From NCBI GenBank assembly GCA_049325575.1, contig JBMOLK010000188.1, positions 1 through 64,000 on the forward strand: DNA of 64,000 nucleotides, read 5' to 3'. Below, in pieces: positions 35,260 through 44,001 of the stretch; within the stretch, counting starts at the first letter, position 1; each line of letters opens with the position of its first letter. Position numbers and translations under genes: made by a program. Origin of the DNA: JBMOLK01 sp049325575 (GTDB lineage Bacteria > Bacillota > Clostridia > Acetivibrionales > Acetivibrionaceae). Below the pieces are notes generated by a model, which was not told where the DNA came from, made no database searches, and worked only from the letters and a program-made list of their open reading frames with translations.

Positions 35260-37305
35260 ATGGACAAAGTCTATAAAATGTTATTTGAGAATATTACTTC
35301 AGGAAAAGTTGACAGGAAAGCAGGGGTGGATATTCTAAAAGCTTTAAAGGAAGAAGAAAATCACAATACCAGAGATGATATGGCCATTATTGGAATATCT
35401 GCAAAGTTCCCTGGTGCGGAGAATATAAGTGAATTCTGGACAAACCTAAGAAGCGGAGTAAACAGTATTACAGATTTTCCGGAAAACAGACGCCAGGACT
35501 CGGATGCTTTTGTACCATTCACATATATGAAGAATGAAGATGTAAAATACTGCAAAGGTGGATATCTTAAGGAAGTAGACAAGTTCGACCATAGGTTTTT
35601 TGGAATTTCACCCAAAGAAGCAAGTCTTATGGATCCAAGTCAAAGAATCTTCCTTGAAACAGCATGGAATGCCATTGAAGATGGAGGGTACGGAGGCAAA
35701 AAACTTATGGGAAGCAGGACGGGCTTGTATATTGGATATTCCGGGTGGCCCATGTATGGACAGTTTGTATCCCATGTTGAGCCAGCAGCTTTTGATGTCT
35801 CGGTTACAGGAAATATTTCAGCCATTATTTCAAGAAGAATACCTTACCTGATGGATATGAGCAGTCCCAGCATGCTTATAGATACTGCATGCTCATCATC
35901 CCTTGTAGCACTCCATCTAGCATGCCAGGGCATAAGAAATGGTGATTGTGACCAGGCATTGGTGGGAGCAATAAGACTTTTGCTGATGCCAATTGAAGGG
36001 ATGATTTCATATGGCATTGAATCAAAGGACTATAACTCCAAACCTTTTGACGATAGTGCAGATGGTACAACCCTTAGCGAAGGCGTGGCTGCTATTTTGA
36101 TTAAACCTTTAAGGAAAGCAATCAAGGATAGAGATAATGTCTATGCTGTTATAAAAGGAACTGCCTGCAACCAGGATGGAGGTTCAGTCGGACTTACTGC
36201 TCAAAGCGCTGCTGCCCAGGAAAATGTAATTGTTAAGGCCTGGGAGGATTCAGGCATAAATCCGGAAACAATTTCATATATCGAAGGTTTCGGGGCTTGT
36301 ACCAAGCTGGGTGATACCTTGGAAATAGAAGGCATTCAAAGGGCGTTTGGAAGATATACCCATAGAAAACAATTCTGTGGGATAGGATCAGTAAAATCAA
36401 ATATTGGCCATCTTGATAGCTGTTCAGGACTGGCCGGACTGATAAAGTCGGTTCTTTCCCTAAAGCATAGGGAGATACCTCCTACTTTGAACTTTAGAAA
36501 CCCTAATAAATCGATAAATTTTGAACAGTCACCAGTTTACATAAATGATAGATTAAAAAAATGGGACTCTGATATTGCTAAAAAAAGGTGCGGTATAAGC
36601 TCCTTTGGTTTTAGCGGTACAAACGCCCATGTTGTACTTGAAGAGGCAGCAGAGATTAATGTAGAAAGGAATTTAACAAAAAAACACTTCTTTATATTTG
36701 TTCTGTCTGCAAAAAGTAAGGAATCCCTGGAGGAGCTTATAAAAGCATATAAAGATTATGTAAGAAATGAGAAAGAGGTAAGACTTCATGATATATGCTA
36801 TACTTCCAGTACCGGAAGGGGGCATTACAATTACAGGCTGGCATTGATAGCAGAGAGTGAAGCAGAATTTACAGAGAAGCTGGAAAAACTTGACGCAGCG
36901 GAAGTCATTAATAATAGGGAAGATAATGTTTATTTTGGGTGGCATAAAGCTGTACCGGCTAATAAGGAGTTTAGACAGGACGGGGAATTGACCGAGTCTG
37001 AAATAAGAGAATACGGGAAAGCAGCAAACTTGCTGATAGACAAATACAAAAAAGATATTTATGGGGAAAAAAGTATATTAGCAGAACTGTGCGGGTTATA
37101 TGTAAAAGGAGCTGATTTAGATTGGGAGCGACTATACGAGGGTGATAAATACTACAGGATAAGTTTACCCGTATATCCCTTTGAAAGAAAAAGGTGCTGG
37201 ATTAATGTAAAGAAAAAGCCTGAAGAATATATAAAACCAGGTACCAAAACAGATAAAGCCCGTTTAGAGAATGTACTTGATGAAAATATTGATTTTAAGT
37301 TTTAG
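35260..37305 (+). CDS. Stand-alone ketosynthase lacking the EAHGTGT histidine (KS0)
   Basis: 681 residues: an N-terminal docking-like helix (MLFENITSGKVDRKA), a KS domain (45-470) and the KS-AT adaptor ending YPFERKRCW, with no AT or ACP. The acylation site C211 (TACSSS) and H384 (NIGH) are present, but the EAHGTGT motif reads EGFGACT, with F344 in place of the first catalytic His. Such KS0 domains in trans-AT lines accept and pass on the chain without elongation. The start is ATG 35260, five bases after the previous stop; frame extension to 35188 lies inside the upstream gene. The last residues (NVLDENIDFKF) recur at the end of the next protein. Confidence 0.92.
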   Translation: MDKVYKMLFENITSGKVDRKAGVDILKALKEEENHNTRDDMAIIGISAKFPGAENISEFWTNLRSGVNSITDFPENRRQDSDAFVPFTYMKNEDVKYCKGGYLKEVDKFDHRFFGISPKEASLMDPSQRIFLETAWNAIEDGGYGGKKLMGSRTGLYIGYSGWPMYGQFVSHVEPAAFDVSVTGNISAIISRRIPYLMDMSSPSMLIDTACSSSLVALHLACQGIRNGDCDQALVGAIRLLLMPIEGMISYGIESKDYNSKPFDDSADGTTLSEGVAAILIKPLRKAIKDRDNVYAVIKGTACNQDGGSVGLTAQSAAAQENVIVKAWEDSGINPETISYIEGFGACTKLGDTLEIEGIQRAFGRYTHRKQFCGIGSVKSNIGHLDSCSGLAGLIKSVLSLKHREIPPTLNFRNPNKSINFEQSPVYINDRLKKWDSDIAKKRCGISSFGFSGTNAHVVLEEAAEINVERNLTKKHFFIFVLSAKSKESLEELIKAYKDYVRNEKEVRLHDICYTSSTGRGHYNYRLALIAESEAEFTEKLEKLDAAEVINNREDNVYFGWHKAVPANKEFRQDGELTESEIREYGKAANLLIDKYKKDIYGEKSILAELCGLYVKGADLDWERLYEGDKYYRISLPVYPFERKRCWINVKKKPEEYIKPGTKTDKARLENVLDENIDFKF

Positions 37306-37322
37306 TGCTGGGGGGATATAAT

Positions 37323-40300
37323 TTGACAAAAACGATTCAACAGTTGTTTGAAGAGCAGGTAGAAAAAACACCTGATAGTACTGCAGTATGGTATGAGGGT
37401 AATAAGCTTACCTTTAGAGACCTAAATGAAAAAGCCAATCAGCTTGCAAGGAAACTGCGTGAAAAAGGCGCAGGTCCCGATTGTATAACAGGTATTCTCT
37501 TTGAAAGGTCTTTGGACATGATAATTGCTATTGTTTCTGTACTAAAGGCTGGTAGTGCATATATGCCTGTTGCAGTTGATTATCCTGAAAACAGGAAAAA
37601 ATACATATTGGAAGACAGCGGAGCGAAAATATTGCTGACTCAAAAACACCTTGCAGAAAGCCTTCCGCTGCTGCCAGGAGTTGATATAATTGCTATTGAC
37701 GATGATAAAATCTATGGTGGAGATACGTCAAACCTCCAGGAAGGAAACAGCCCCAAGGATCTTGCATACGTTATATATACATCGGGAACTACAGGAAAGC
37801 CAAAAGGAGTTATGATTGAGAATAAAAGCGTTGTAAATCTTGTAAATGGGCTTTTCAGTCATATTTATAAAAGGTATGATTTCAGTTTAAATATTGCCCT
37901 TTTGGCGCCTTATACCTTTGATGCATCAATTAAACAGATCTTTCCATCCCTTCTTCTAGGGCATACACTATTTATTGTACCCGAGAGCATCCGGCTAGAC
38001 GGAAAGGAACTTTTGAACTATTTTAACAGGAATTCAATTGACATAGCGGACGGAACTCCGGCGCATATCGGAATGCTTGCAAGTTATACGCCGCTTCTTA
38101 AAGACGAACTTGCGGTAAAGCACTTTGTTATAGGGGGAGAAGCCTTACCAGCAAAACTGGTAAAGGAATTTTTAGACTCTATTGAAGAAAGAAAGCCTCT
38201 TGTTACAAATGTATATGGCCCTACAGAGTGCTGTGATGTTTCAACACTCTACACCATTTATCCAAAAGAAGCTTATAGTAATAATATTATACCTATTGGG
38301 TCTCCCATAGAAAATGTAACCGTTTATATACTGGATGAAAATGAAAAAGCGGTAAAGGAAGGGACTGTGGGAGAATTATATATATCTGGAGAAGGAGTAG
38401 GTAGGGGATATTTAAATAAACCCCAGCTGACAAGCGAAAGGTTTATACCTGATCCGTTTATTAAAGGGAGAACCATGTATAAGACCGGTGATAAGGCAAG
38501 AATACTTCCGGACGGGAATATTGAATACCTGGGAAGGAATGACCATCAAGTAAAAGTTAGGGGCTTTAGAATTGAACCTGCAGAAATTGAATCGGAAATT
38601 ATGGATTATGAAGCCGTAAAAGAAGCAGTAGTTATAGTAAGAGAAGAATATAGTGGTGATAAATATTTATGTGCCTACTACATATCCGACAGGGAAATCC
38701 AATCACAGGAACTTAAGGAGTTTTTAGCAAAAAGCTTGCCTTATTATATGATTCCGGCATACTTTATAAGGATGGTGAGCTTACCGCTTACGCACAACGG
38801 CAAGGTTGACAGGAATGCACTGCCCGAACCGGATATATGGGCTAACAAGGTTAAGATTTATACAGCCCCTAAAAACGACACTGAAGAAAGAATGGCACAT
38901 ATATGGAAAGAAGTATTAGGTATTGGTCGGATTAGTATGGAAGATAACTTCTTTGATTTGGGAGGACATTCCCTGAAAGCCAATATACTTGCATTCAAAA
39001 TACATAAGGAGTTTAATATTGAAATACCTATAGCCGAAATTTTTGCAAATCCTACGGTCAATGATATGATAAGGTTTATGGAAGGAGCGGCAAGTAGAGA
39101 TTATAAAAGTATACAACCTGTAGAGCATATGGATTTGTATCCTCTTTCCCTATCACAGAAATGGATTTTTGTCTCTAGCAGAGTAAACAGGGGAGATATT
39201 TTATGGAATATGCCGTGCTTGATGATGATTGATGGTAAACTTGATATAAAGCGTTTTGAAAATGCCCTGAACATGTTAGTGAAAAGACATGAAGCCTTTA
39301 GGACATCTTTTGAGATGACTGAACGGGGGCCGATGCAGAGAATTTATGATAATGTAAAATTGGATATATCATACATAGAGTCGGATGAAGATCAAATAGA
39401 AGGATTATTAAAGGAATTTATAAAACCCTTTGATTTAAACACCGTACCTTTATTAAGAGCGGGCCTTGCAAGAATATCTGAAGGCAAACATGCATTCTTA
39501 TTTGATATTCACCATATCATATTTGATGGCTTGTCAGTAAATATCCTGTTGCGGGAATTGGAAACTCTGTATGATGGCGGACAGCTGCCTGAATTAAAGA
39601 TTCATTACAAGGACTTTGCTTACTGGGAAAATGAGCATTACATGTCAGGAGGGTTTAAAAAACAGGAAGATTACTGGTTGAAAGTTTTTAATGGCAAGAT
39701 TCCGGAGCTTGATTTACATACGGATTTTCCAGGAAAACAGGAAATCGGCAATGAGGGTGACAGGGTAGTATTATCTCTAGGAGTTGATCTTACTGCCCAT
39801 TTAAGAAAGTTTGCCTCAAAAGCAGGCTCATCCATTTACATGGTGTTGTTAGCTGCATATAATATCTTGCTGTTTAAATATTCAGATCAGGAAGAAATTG
39901 TGGTAGGTACATTAACAGCAGGCAGACAGCATGCTGATCTGGAAAATATAATCGGCATGTTTGTTAGGACCCTTGCAATGAAAAACCATCCCAAGCCATA
40001 CAAAACTGCTGCTGAATTTTTAAGAGAAGTAAGGGATAACTCCTTAGCCGCATTTGATAATCAGGAGTATCCGTTAAATCAACTTTTGGATGTACTCAAA
40101 TTACCAAGAAATCTATCCAATCATCCATTATATAAAGTTATGTTTATAATGCAGAATATGGATAGCCCAAAGTTTAAAACGGATGGCCTTTTATTTAGAC
40201 AGCATGACATTAATTTAAGGATCTCGGCATGTGATCTTATCCTGGAGGCTAGAGAAAACCAAGAGGGAATAAAGCTAACTATGACTTACAAGACCAGGTT

Positions 40301-40460
40301 GTTTAAGAAGGAAACAATAGAGACCATGGTTTTAAACTATCTAAAGACATTGGAATTGTTAATTGTGAATCCGGATATTAAACTGTGTGATTTTGAATTG
40401 GAAGGACTACGTAAGGCTCTGGATAATGTTCTTGATGAAGATATTAATTTTAATTTTTGA
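37323..40460 (+). CDS. NRPS, A-T-C
   Basis: 1045 residues. Adenylation (1-510), carrier (GGHS, S550), condensation (600-1030; HHIIFDG, H730-H731). The A-domain code I read is D-A-K-D-V-G-V-D-V: the first part resembles the glutamate code DAKD-L-GV, but positions 330/331 differ, so I do not assign it. There is no upstream C domain in this protein, so how its amino acid joins the chain is unclear; the trailing C domain may act on the carrier of the next protein. TTG 37323 with GGGGG upstream fits better than GTG 37305, which overlaps the preceding stop. The C-terminal tail NVLDEDINFNF matches that of the KS0 protein. Confidence 0.9.
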   Translation: MTKTIQQLFEEQVEKTPDSTAVWYEGNKLTFRDLNEKANQLARKLREKGAGPDCITGILFERSLDMIIAIVSVLKAGSAYMPVAVDYPENRKKYILEDSGAKILLTQKHLAESLPLLPGVDIIAIDDDKIYGGDTSNLQEGNSPKDLAYVIYTSGTTGKPKGVMIENKSVVNLVNGLFSHIYKRYDFSLNIALLAPYTFDASIKQIFPSLLLGHTLFIVPESIRLDGKELLNYFNRNSIDIADGTPAHIGMLASYTPLLKDELAVKHFVIGGEALPAKLVKEFLDSIEERKPLVTNVYGPTECCDVSTLYTIYPKEAYSNNIIPIGSPIENVTVYILDENEKAVKEGTVGELYISGEGVGRGYLNKPQLTSERFIPDPFIKGRTMYKTGDKARILPDGNIEYLGRNDHQVKVRGFRIEPAEIESEIMDYEAVKEAVVIVREEYSGDKYLCAYYISDREIQSQELKEFLAKSLPYYMIPAYFIRMVSLPLTHNGKVDRNALPEPDIWANKVKIYTAPKNDTEERMAHIWKEVLGIGRISMEDNFFDLGGHSLKANILAFKIHKEFNIEIPIAEIFANPTVNDMIRFMEGAASRDYKSIQPVEHMDLYPLSLSQKWIFVSSRVNRGDILWNMPCLMMIDGKLDIKRFENALNMLVKRHEAFRTSFEMTERGPMQRIYDNVKLDISYIESDEDQIEGLLKEFIKPFDLNTVPLLRAGLARISEGKHAFLFDIHHIIFDGLSVNILLRELETLYDGGQLPELKIHYKDFAYWENEHYMSGGFKKQEDYWLKVFNGKIPELDLHTDFPGKQEIGNEGDRVVLSLGVDLTAHLRKFASKAGSSIYMVLLAAYNILLFKYSDQEEIVVGTLTAGRQHADLENIIGMFVRTLAMKNHPKPYKTAAEFLREVRDNSLAAFDNQEYPLNQLLDVLKLPRNLSNHPLYKVMFIMQNMDSPKFKTDGLLFRQHDINLRISACDLILEARENQEGIKLTMTYKTRLFKKETIETMVLNYLKTLELLIVNPDIKLCDFELEGLRKALDNVLDEDINFNF

Positions 40461-40483
40461 TGACCATAGAGGGAGGTAATAGA

Positions 40484-40576
40484 ATGGAAATTAAGGATTA
40501 CACTAAGGAAGACGTAAAGTTCGATAAGGAGAGATCATATTGGCTCAATAAACTCCATGGCATGTATACCAAATGA
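40484..40576 (+). CDS. Short 5' reading frame of a frame-broken C-T gene
   Basis: ATG 40484 has a good GGGAGG site 7 bases upstream. Its frame encodes 30 residues (MEIKDYTKEDVKFDKERSYW... then LNKLHG) before TGA at 40574-40576. KERSYWLNKLHG is the usual entry to the C-terminal half of a condensation domain, which continues in another frame from 40557. So this is either the 5' part of a gene split by a one-base insertion, or a translated leader coupled to the downstream frame. Confidence 0.6.
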   Translation: MEIKDYTKEDVKFDKERSYWLNKLHGMYTK

Positions 40577-41510
40577 TTTCCCGGATAAAGGAGAAAACGG
40601 CTATAAAAGTGCTGTTATGAGTTTTTCCTTTGACAAGGAAGTTTATGAAAGGATGACAGCAATCAGCAATAAATCTGATTTTGCGCTATTTATTATATTA
40701 CTTTCGGGGGTTAAATATATTCTGCATGAATACACCCAAAACAGCGATGTATTAACCATAATGCCGGTATTTAAACAAAACTCTAAGAATGCTTTGCTTA
40801 TAAACAGCATTCTTCCGCTCTTAACCAAACTAGATAGGAACAGAACTTTCAAGGAATATTTGAATGAAGTAAAAAATACCGTAGTTGATGCCAACGCCAA
40901 CCAGAATTTTCCCATAATGAGTCTTATTGACCTCCTGAACGTAGAATTTGATGAAAATGGACTCCCAATACTTGGTACGGTAGTTTCGTTAGATTCTGTT
41001 CACGATAAGGAATATATTGGAAGCTATAAGGCGGATACCCTCTTTTATTTTTACAAGGACAATGGGGACTTAAGGGTTGAAGTTGAATATAATTCCAATG
41101 CTTATGGCCAAGAAACTATAAGCCAGTTTGTAAAATATTTATTTGAATTTTTTGATGCTGTACTTAAGGTGCCGGAGAAAAGGTTAATAGATATTGAAAT
41201 AATTCCAAATGAAGAGAGACAATTGATTAAGGAACGTATTGAGAGAATATGTGATTCAAAGAATAAACTAAGTTTCATGAACATAGAAGAGATTGAGGAA
41301 AAGTTAATAGAAATATGGCAGGATTTATTGGGAGTAGAAAGAGACGAAATAGAAAATAATTCATTTTTTGAACTTGGAGGAAACTCCATGCTGGCAATTA
41401 AGCTGGAAATCGAAACTTCAAAGAAAGGGATTGTTATGAAATCTTCAGACATTTATAAATTTCAAACGGTTAAAGAGCTGTCAGCTTATATTGCAAGTAA
41501 AAATGAATGA
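40557..41510 (+). CDS. NRPS fragment: C-terminal lobe of a condensation domain plus carrier
   Basis: 317 residues in this frame. Residues 1-215 match the C-terminal lobe of a condensation domain (SFSFDKEVYERM, then TLFYFYKDNGDLRVEVEYNSNAY); the donor half with HHxxxDG is absent. Residues 245-315 are a carrier domain with GGNS at ELGGNSMLAIKLE. No adenylation or thioesterase domain follows, so its loading and the chain's release are unexplained. ATG 40557 has no ribosome-binding site; the natural start is probably ATG 40484 in a different frame, and the two frames overlap by 20 bases. It is either a pseudogene, a frameshifted gene or coupled translation. Last gene of the cluster. Confidence 0.7.
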   Translation: MACIPNDFPDKGENGYKSAVMSFSFDKEVYERMTAISNKSDFALFIILLSGVKYILHEYTQNSDVLTIMPVFKQNSKNALLINSILPLLTKLDRNRTFKEYLNEVKNTVVDANANQNFPIMSLIDLLNVEFDENGLPILGTVVSLDSVHDKEYIGSYKADTLFYFYKDNGDLRVEVEYNSNAYGQETISQFVKYLFEFFDAVLKVPEKRLIDIEIIPNEERQLIKERIERICDSKNKLSFMNIEEIEEKLIEIWQDLLGVERDEIENNSFFELGGNSMLAIKLEIETSKKGIVMKSSDIYKFQTVKELSAYIASKNE

Positions 41511-41834
41511 TTTGAGCTGCTTGAAGTGAGGCTTAGGCAGAAATATGTTAAAAACTGATTTTCTCAAATTATAACCTAAAGCCAAGAAAGGGTAAGAACA
41601 TCATATGACTAAAACTATAAGGAAAGTATGGCGGATATATGATAGACAGTAATATAAAAGGCATGAGAAGAAAAAGGCTTATGATGTTTCTACTGGTTGC
41701 CAGTTAGCCCATGGTTGAACTTGTTTAAAAAAAAATACAAGTTTTAATTTTTCTGTAACCATTTTTAGCCATGTACGATATATAATTACTTTAGATGAGA
41801 CCTATAGTCTAAAAATTTAAAAGGTGGTGTCAAA
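41511..41834 (+). other. Spacer after the biosynthetic cluster
   Basis: 324 bases without an intact gene. It contains a possible terminator (41718-41755). Short frames here are broken and I recognise no family. Confidence 0.5.
41718..41755 (+). terminator. Candidate terminator after the NRPS/PKS cluster
   Basis: AACTTGT pairs with ACAAGTT around a 12-base A-rich loop, followed by TTAATTTTT. The stem is weak, and the hairpin sits 200 bases past the last gene. Confidence 0.4.
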
Positions 41835-42170
41835 ATGGAATTAATGCAGATAAGAAATTTGGCACAAAAGGTGAAGGAGAATATCAGCCGGTTCATTGTC
41901 GGTAAAGATGAAGTAGCCGACTTACTGCAGGTTGTACTGATTTCATCGGGACGTGTACTTTTGGAGGATGTGCCCGGAACGGGTAAAACACTGCTCTCCA
42001 AAGCAATGGCCAAATCACTTAACACTTCATTTAGAAGGATTCAATTCACTCCAGATCTTCTTCCTCCAGATCTTCTTCCTCCAGATCTAAGCGGTATCAG
42101 TTTTATAACCAAGAGATGGAAAGTTCGAGTTCCGGACGGGTTCGATCTTTTCAAATATATGCTGTTTTAA
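41835..42170 (+). pseudogene. Truncated, frameshifted MoxR-family AAA ATPase
   Basis: The first ~70 residues are a good MoxR start, including FIVGKDEVADLLQVVL, Walker A EDVPGTGKTLLSKAMA and FRRIQFTPDLLP. The frame then hits an expanded repeat (PDLLPPDLLPPDL) and shifts. The lost sequence is still readable in other frames: NQEME, then FEFRTGSIFSNI, the usual FEFRPGPIFANI of MoxR. Everything after that, including Walker B, is gone. GGTGGTG precedes ATG. MoxR ATPases are chaperone-like partners of DUF58/VWA proteins; none is left here. Clearly a decayed gene. Confidence 0.88.
42051..42088 (+). repeat. 15-base tandem repeat inside the MoxR remnant
   Basis: CCAGATCTTCTTCCT occurs twice in tandem (42051-42065, 42066-42080), followed by a third partial CCAGATCT. 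It multiplies the codons PDLLP; slippage in a released pseudogene is the likely origin. Confidence 0.85.
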
Positions 42171-42321
42171 ACTAAGTTTTAATGGACTAAGAAAAATGGC
42201 CCTACCACAAAAGGCAAAATGAGTATATTATAATAATCAAAATAGAGAACCTATGAAAGCTATTACTTGTATTTAGACTATAAATCTGCAAACAATGAAG
42301 TTAATTCTAGGAGGGTGTAAT

Positions 42322-42638
42322 TTGAATATGTATTTAGCAGCTGTTACTTTAATAATAACAGTAATCTATATAACTCAGGTTAAAAGCAACATTACTTTCA
42401 GTTATAGCTTAATATCTGAATATATAAAAATAATTTTACTGTTACTCTCATCAATAAAAATCGCTATTCTTTCTATAAAAACGAAAAACTGGAATTGTAT
42501 CGCCAAGTGAAGAATATATCCAATGAGACAGCCATAATAAGTCATGCAATAAATAATGAGATAGCTTAGGTTTCTATATGCATTGATAATATTGAAAACA
42601 ATAATTGTAATAATGAAGATATATTCAGGGGGCGAACT
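42322..42638 (+). pseudogene. Remnant of a sensor histidine kinase
   Basis: TTG 42322 (TAGGAGGG upstream) or ATG 42328 opens a hydrophobic frame of about 60 residues ending at 42510, like the last membrane helices of a sensor. One frame over, KLELYRQVKNISNETAII continues into SHAINNEI, a DHp histidine box of the type HAIKNEI, before TAG at about 42567. Beyond that stop, SICIDNIENN is still kinase-like up to the regulator start. The ATPase domain is missing. So this is a kinase with a frameshift, a nonsense codon and a large deletion, lying just upstream of its likely partner regulator. If translated, the first frame would give a small membrane protein. Confidence 0.7.
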
Positions 42639-43256
42639 ATGCATAAAATTAAAGTTATGATTATTGACGATGATTTAGATTGGATTGAGACAATGAGGGG
42701 TTTCCTAGATAATTATGATGAGATTTCAATTATTGCAACTGCAAACAATAGAACGGATGCTGTTGAACTTGTAAAAACTCTTGATATTGACATAGTTCTA
42801 TTGGATGTAAACTTTAAAGGCAAAAATGAAGGAATGTGTATAGCATCGGATATACACAGATTAAAGAACCAAACAAAGATTATAATGCTAACTTGTATGG
42901 ACCAGGAGGAAATTATTCTAAACTCTTTTTTGATGGGGGTATCAAACTATATCTACAAAACAAACTATAGACAAGTTCCTTATATAATAAGAGACATGTA
43001 TAACAATGTTTCGCCAATCGAAATACTTGCAAGAAAGTACTTTAACCAGCAAAAAGAAAAACAACTTGAAGTGTTAACTCGTACAGAAAAGGAGATCTTT
43101 AAACTGATTGAAAGTGGATATACCCAATCACAGATAGCGCGGCTGCAGTTTAAAACAAAAGGTACTCTTAGGAGTCAAGTCAATAAAATAATAAAGAAGC
43201 TAGGTGTTAGAAACAGCAAGGAAGCTGTAAACATTTTTAGACTTGAGAACACTTGA
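42639..43256 (+). CDS. NarL/LuxR-type response regulator
   Basis: This 205-residue protein has a receiver domain (3-125; acidic pocket IIDDD, phospho-acceptor D56 in VLLDVNF, Thr in MLTCMD, Lys in YIYKTN) and a LuxR-type helix-turn-helix (145-200: LTRTEKEIFKLIESGYTQSQIA). It would bind DNA as a phosphorylated dimer. All key residues are intact although the kinase remnant directly upstream is broken, so it is now an orphan, is driven by another kinase, or acts unphosphorylated. GGGGGC lies upstream of ATG. Its targets are not visible; the neighbouring RDD gene is one possibility. Confidence 0.88.
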   Translation: MHKIKVMIIDDDLDWIETMRGFLDNYDEISIIATANNRTDAVELVKTLDIDIVLLDVNFKGKNEGMCIASDIHRLKNQTKIIMLTCMDQEEIILNSFLMGVSNYIYKTNYRQVPYIIRDMYNNVSPIEILARKYFNQQKEKQLEVLTRTEKEIFKLIESGYTQSQIARLQFKTKGTLRSQVNKIIKKLGVRNSKEAVNIFRLENT

Positions 43257-43451
43257 AATAAGAGTTTAGTACTACATAAACAATGTGGAAATGCTCAGAG
43301 TCAGCGAATCTTAATAATATAAAAAAAGAGGTTTAATGTTATTGTATTATTTTAAACTATGTAAGTTTATAGTACCATTCTTAAACAACATATTGTATAA
43401 TATAACAATGCGGCACAATGAAGGCTTAGAAATTAAGAGGTGGTTTGGCAA

Positions 43452-43985
43452 GTGAGCTTACATGATGGCAGAAGTACAGAAGAGTTTGATGATATACCTA
43501 AGGTTCGACCCTGGATAAGGTATTGGGCCAGAGTTATGGATATACTTTTATTTGGCATAATTGTTGGCATAATTCAGGTTGTATTCTTTCCGAGGAAAGT
43601 TTTTGATGATCCAATGCTGGGAGCAGGACTTCTAATTTTCTGGATCTTTATAGAAGCAAAGCTGTTATCAACATGGGGAACAACCCCGGGTAAATGGCTC
43701 CTTAAAACAAAAGTCAGGGGTTCTGATTCAAATATACTCACTTTCGTAGCTGCCCTAAAGAGAAGCTTTCTGGTGTGGCTTATAGGTATGGGAATGGGCT
43801 TGTTTTCTCTTGTTACAATGATTATCGCTTACTTAAATTTAAGTACCAGGGATATTACATCGTGGGACAGGCAATGCGGGTGCAGAGTTATTCATGAGAA
43901 AATAGGTTTTGCGAGGGCTGTTGCTGTTGTACTGATAGTGCTTTTGTTTTATTTGTTGGTTTTTGTCTCGGCAATCATAAGATAA
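43452..43985 (+). CDS. RDD family membrane protein
   Basis: A 177-residue protein. The RDD domain begins at RPWIRYWARVMDILLFGII, with the family's Arg and Asp, and continues through several hydrophobic helices (about 25-45, 55-75, 100-130 and 150-172), including WGTTPGKWLLKTKV, a signature stretch. The function of RDD proteins is largely unknown; some are linked to ion transport. The start is GTG 43452, eight bases after AGAGGTGG; GTG 43440 lies within that site. It lies 182 bases before the OB-fold/flotillin operon and may be transcribed separately. Confidence 0.82.
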   Translation: MSLHDGRSTEEFDDIPKVRPWIRYWARVMDILLFGIIVGIIQVVFFPRKVFDDPMLGAGLLIFWIFIEAKLLSTWGTTPGKWLLKTKVRGSDSNILTFVAALKRSFLVWLIGMGMGLFSLVTMIIAYLNLSTRDITSWDRQCGCRVIHEKIGFARAVAVVLIVLLFYLLVFVSAIIR

Positions 43986-44001
43986 AACAATTAAAACAAT
44001 A

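Noticed and set aside
41280..41510. Thioesterase at the end of the biosynthetic cluster
   Set aside because: The region is a carrier domain (GGNS); no GxSxG hydrolase motif follows.
42051..42088. CRISPR-like repeat
   Set aside because: Only two and a half direct 15-base units with no spacers, inside a pseudogene.
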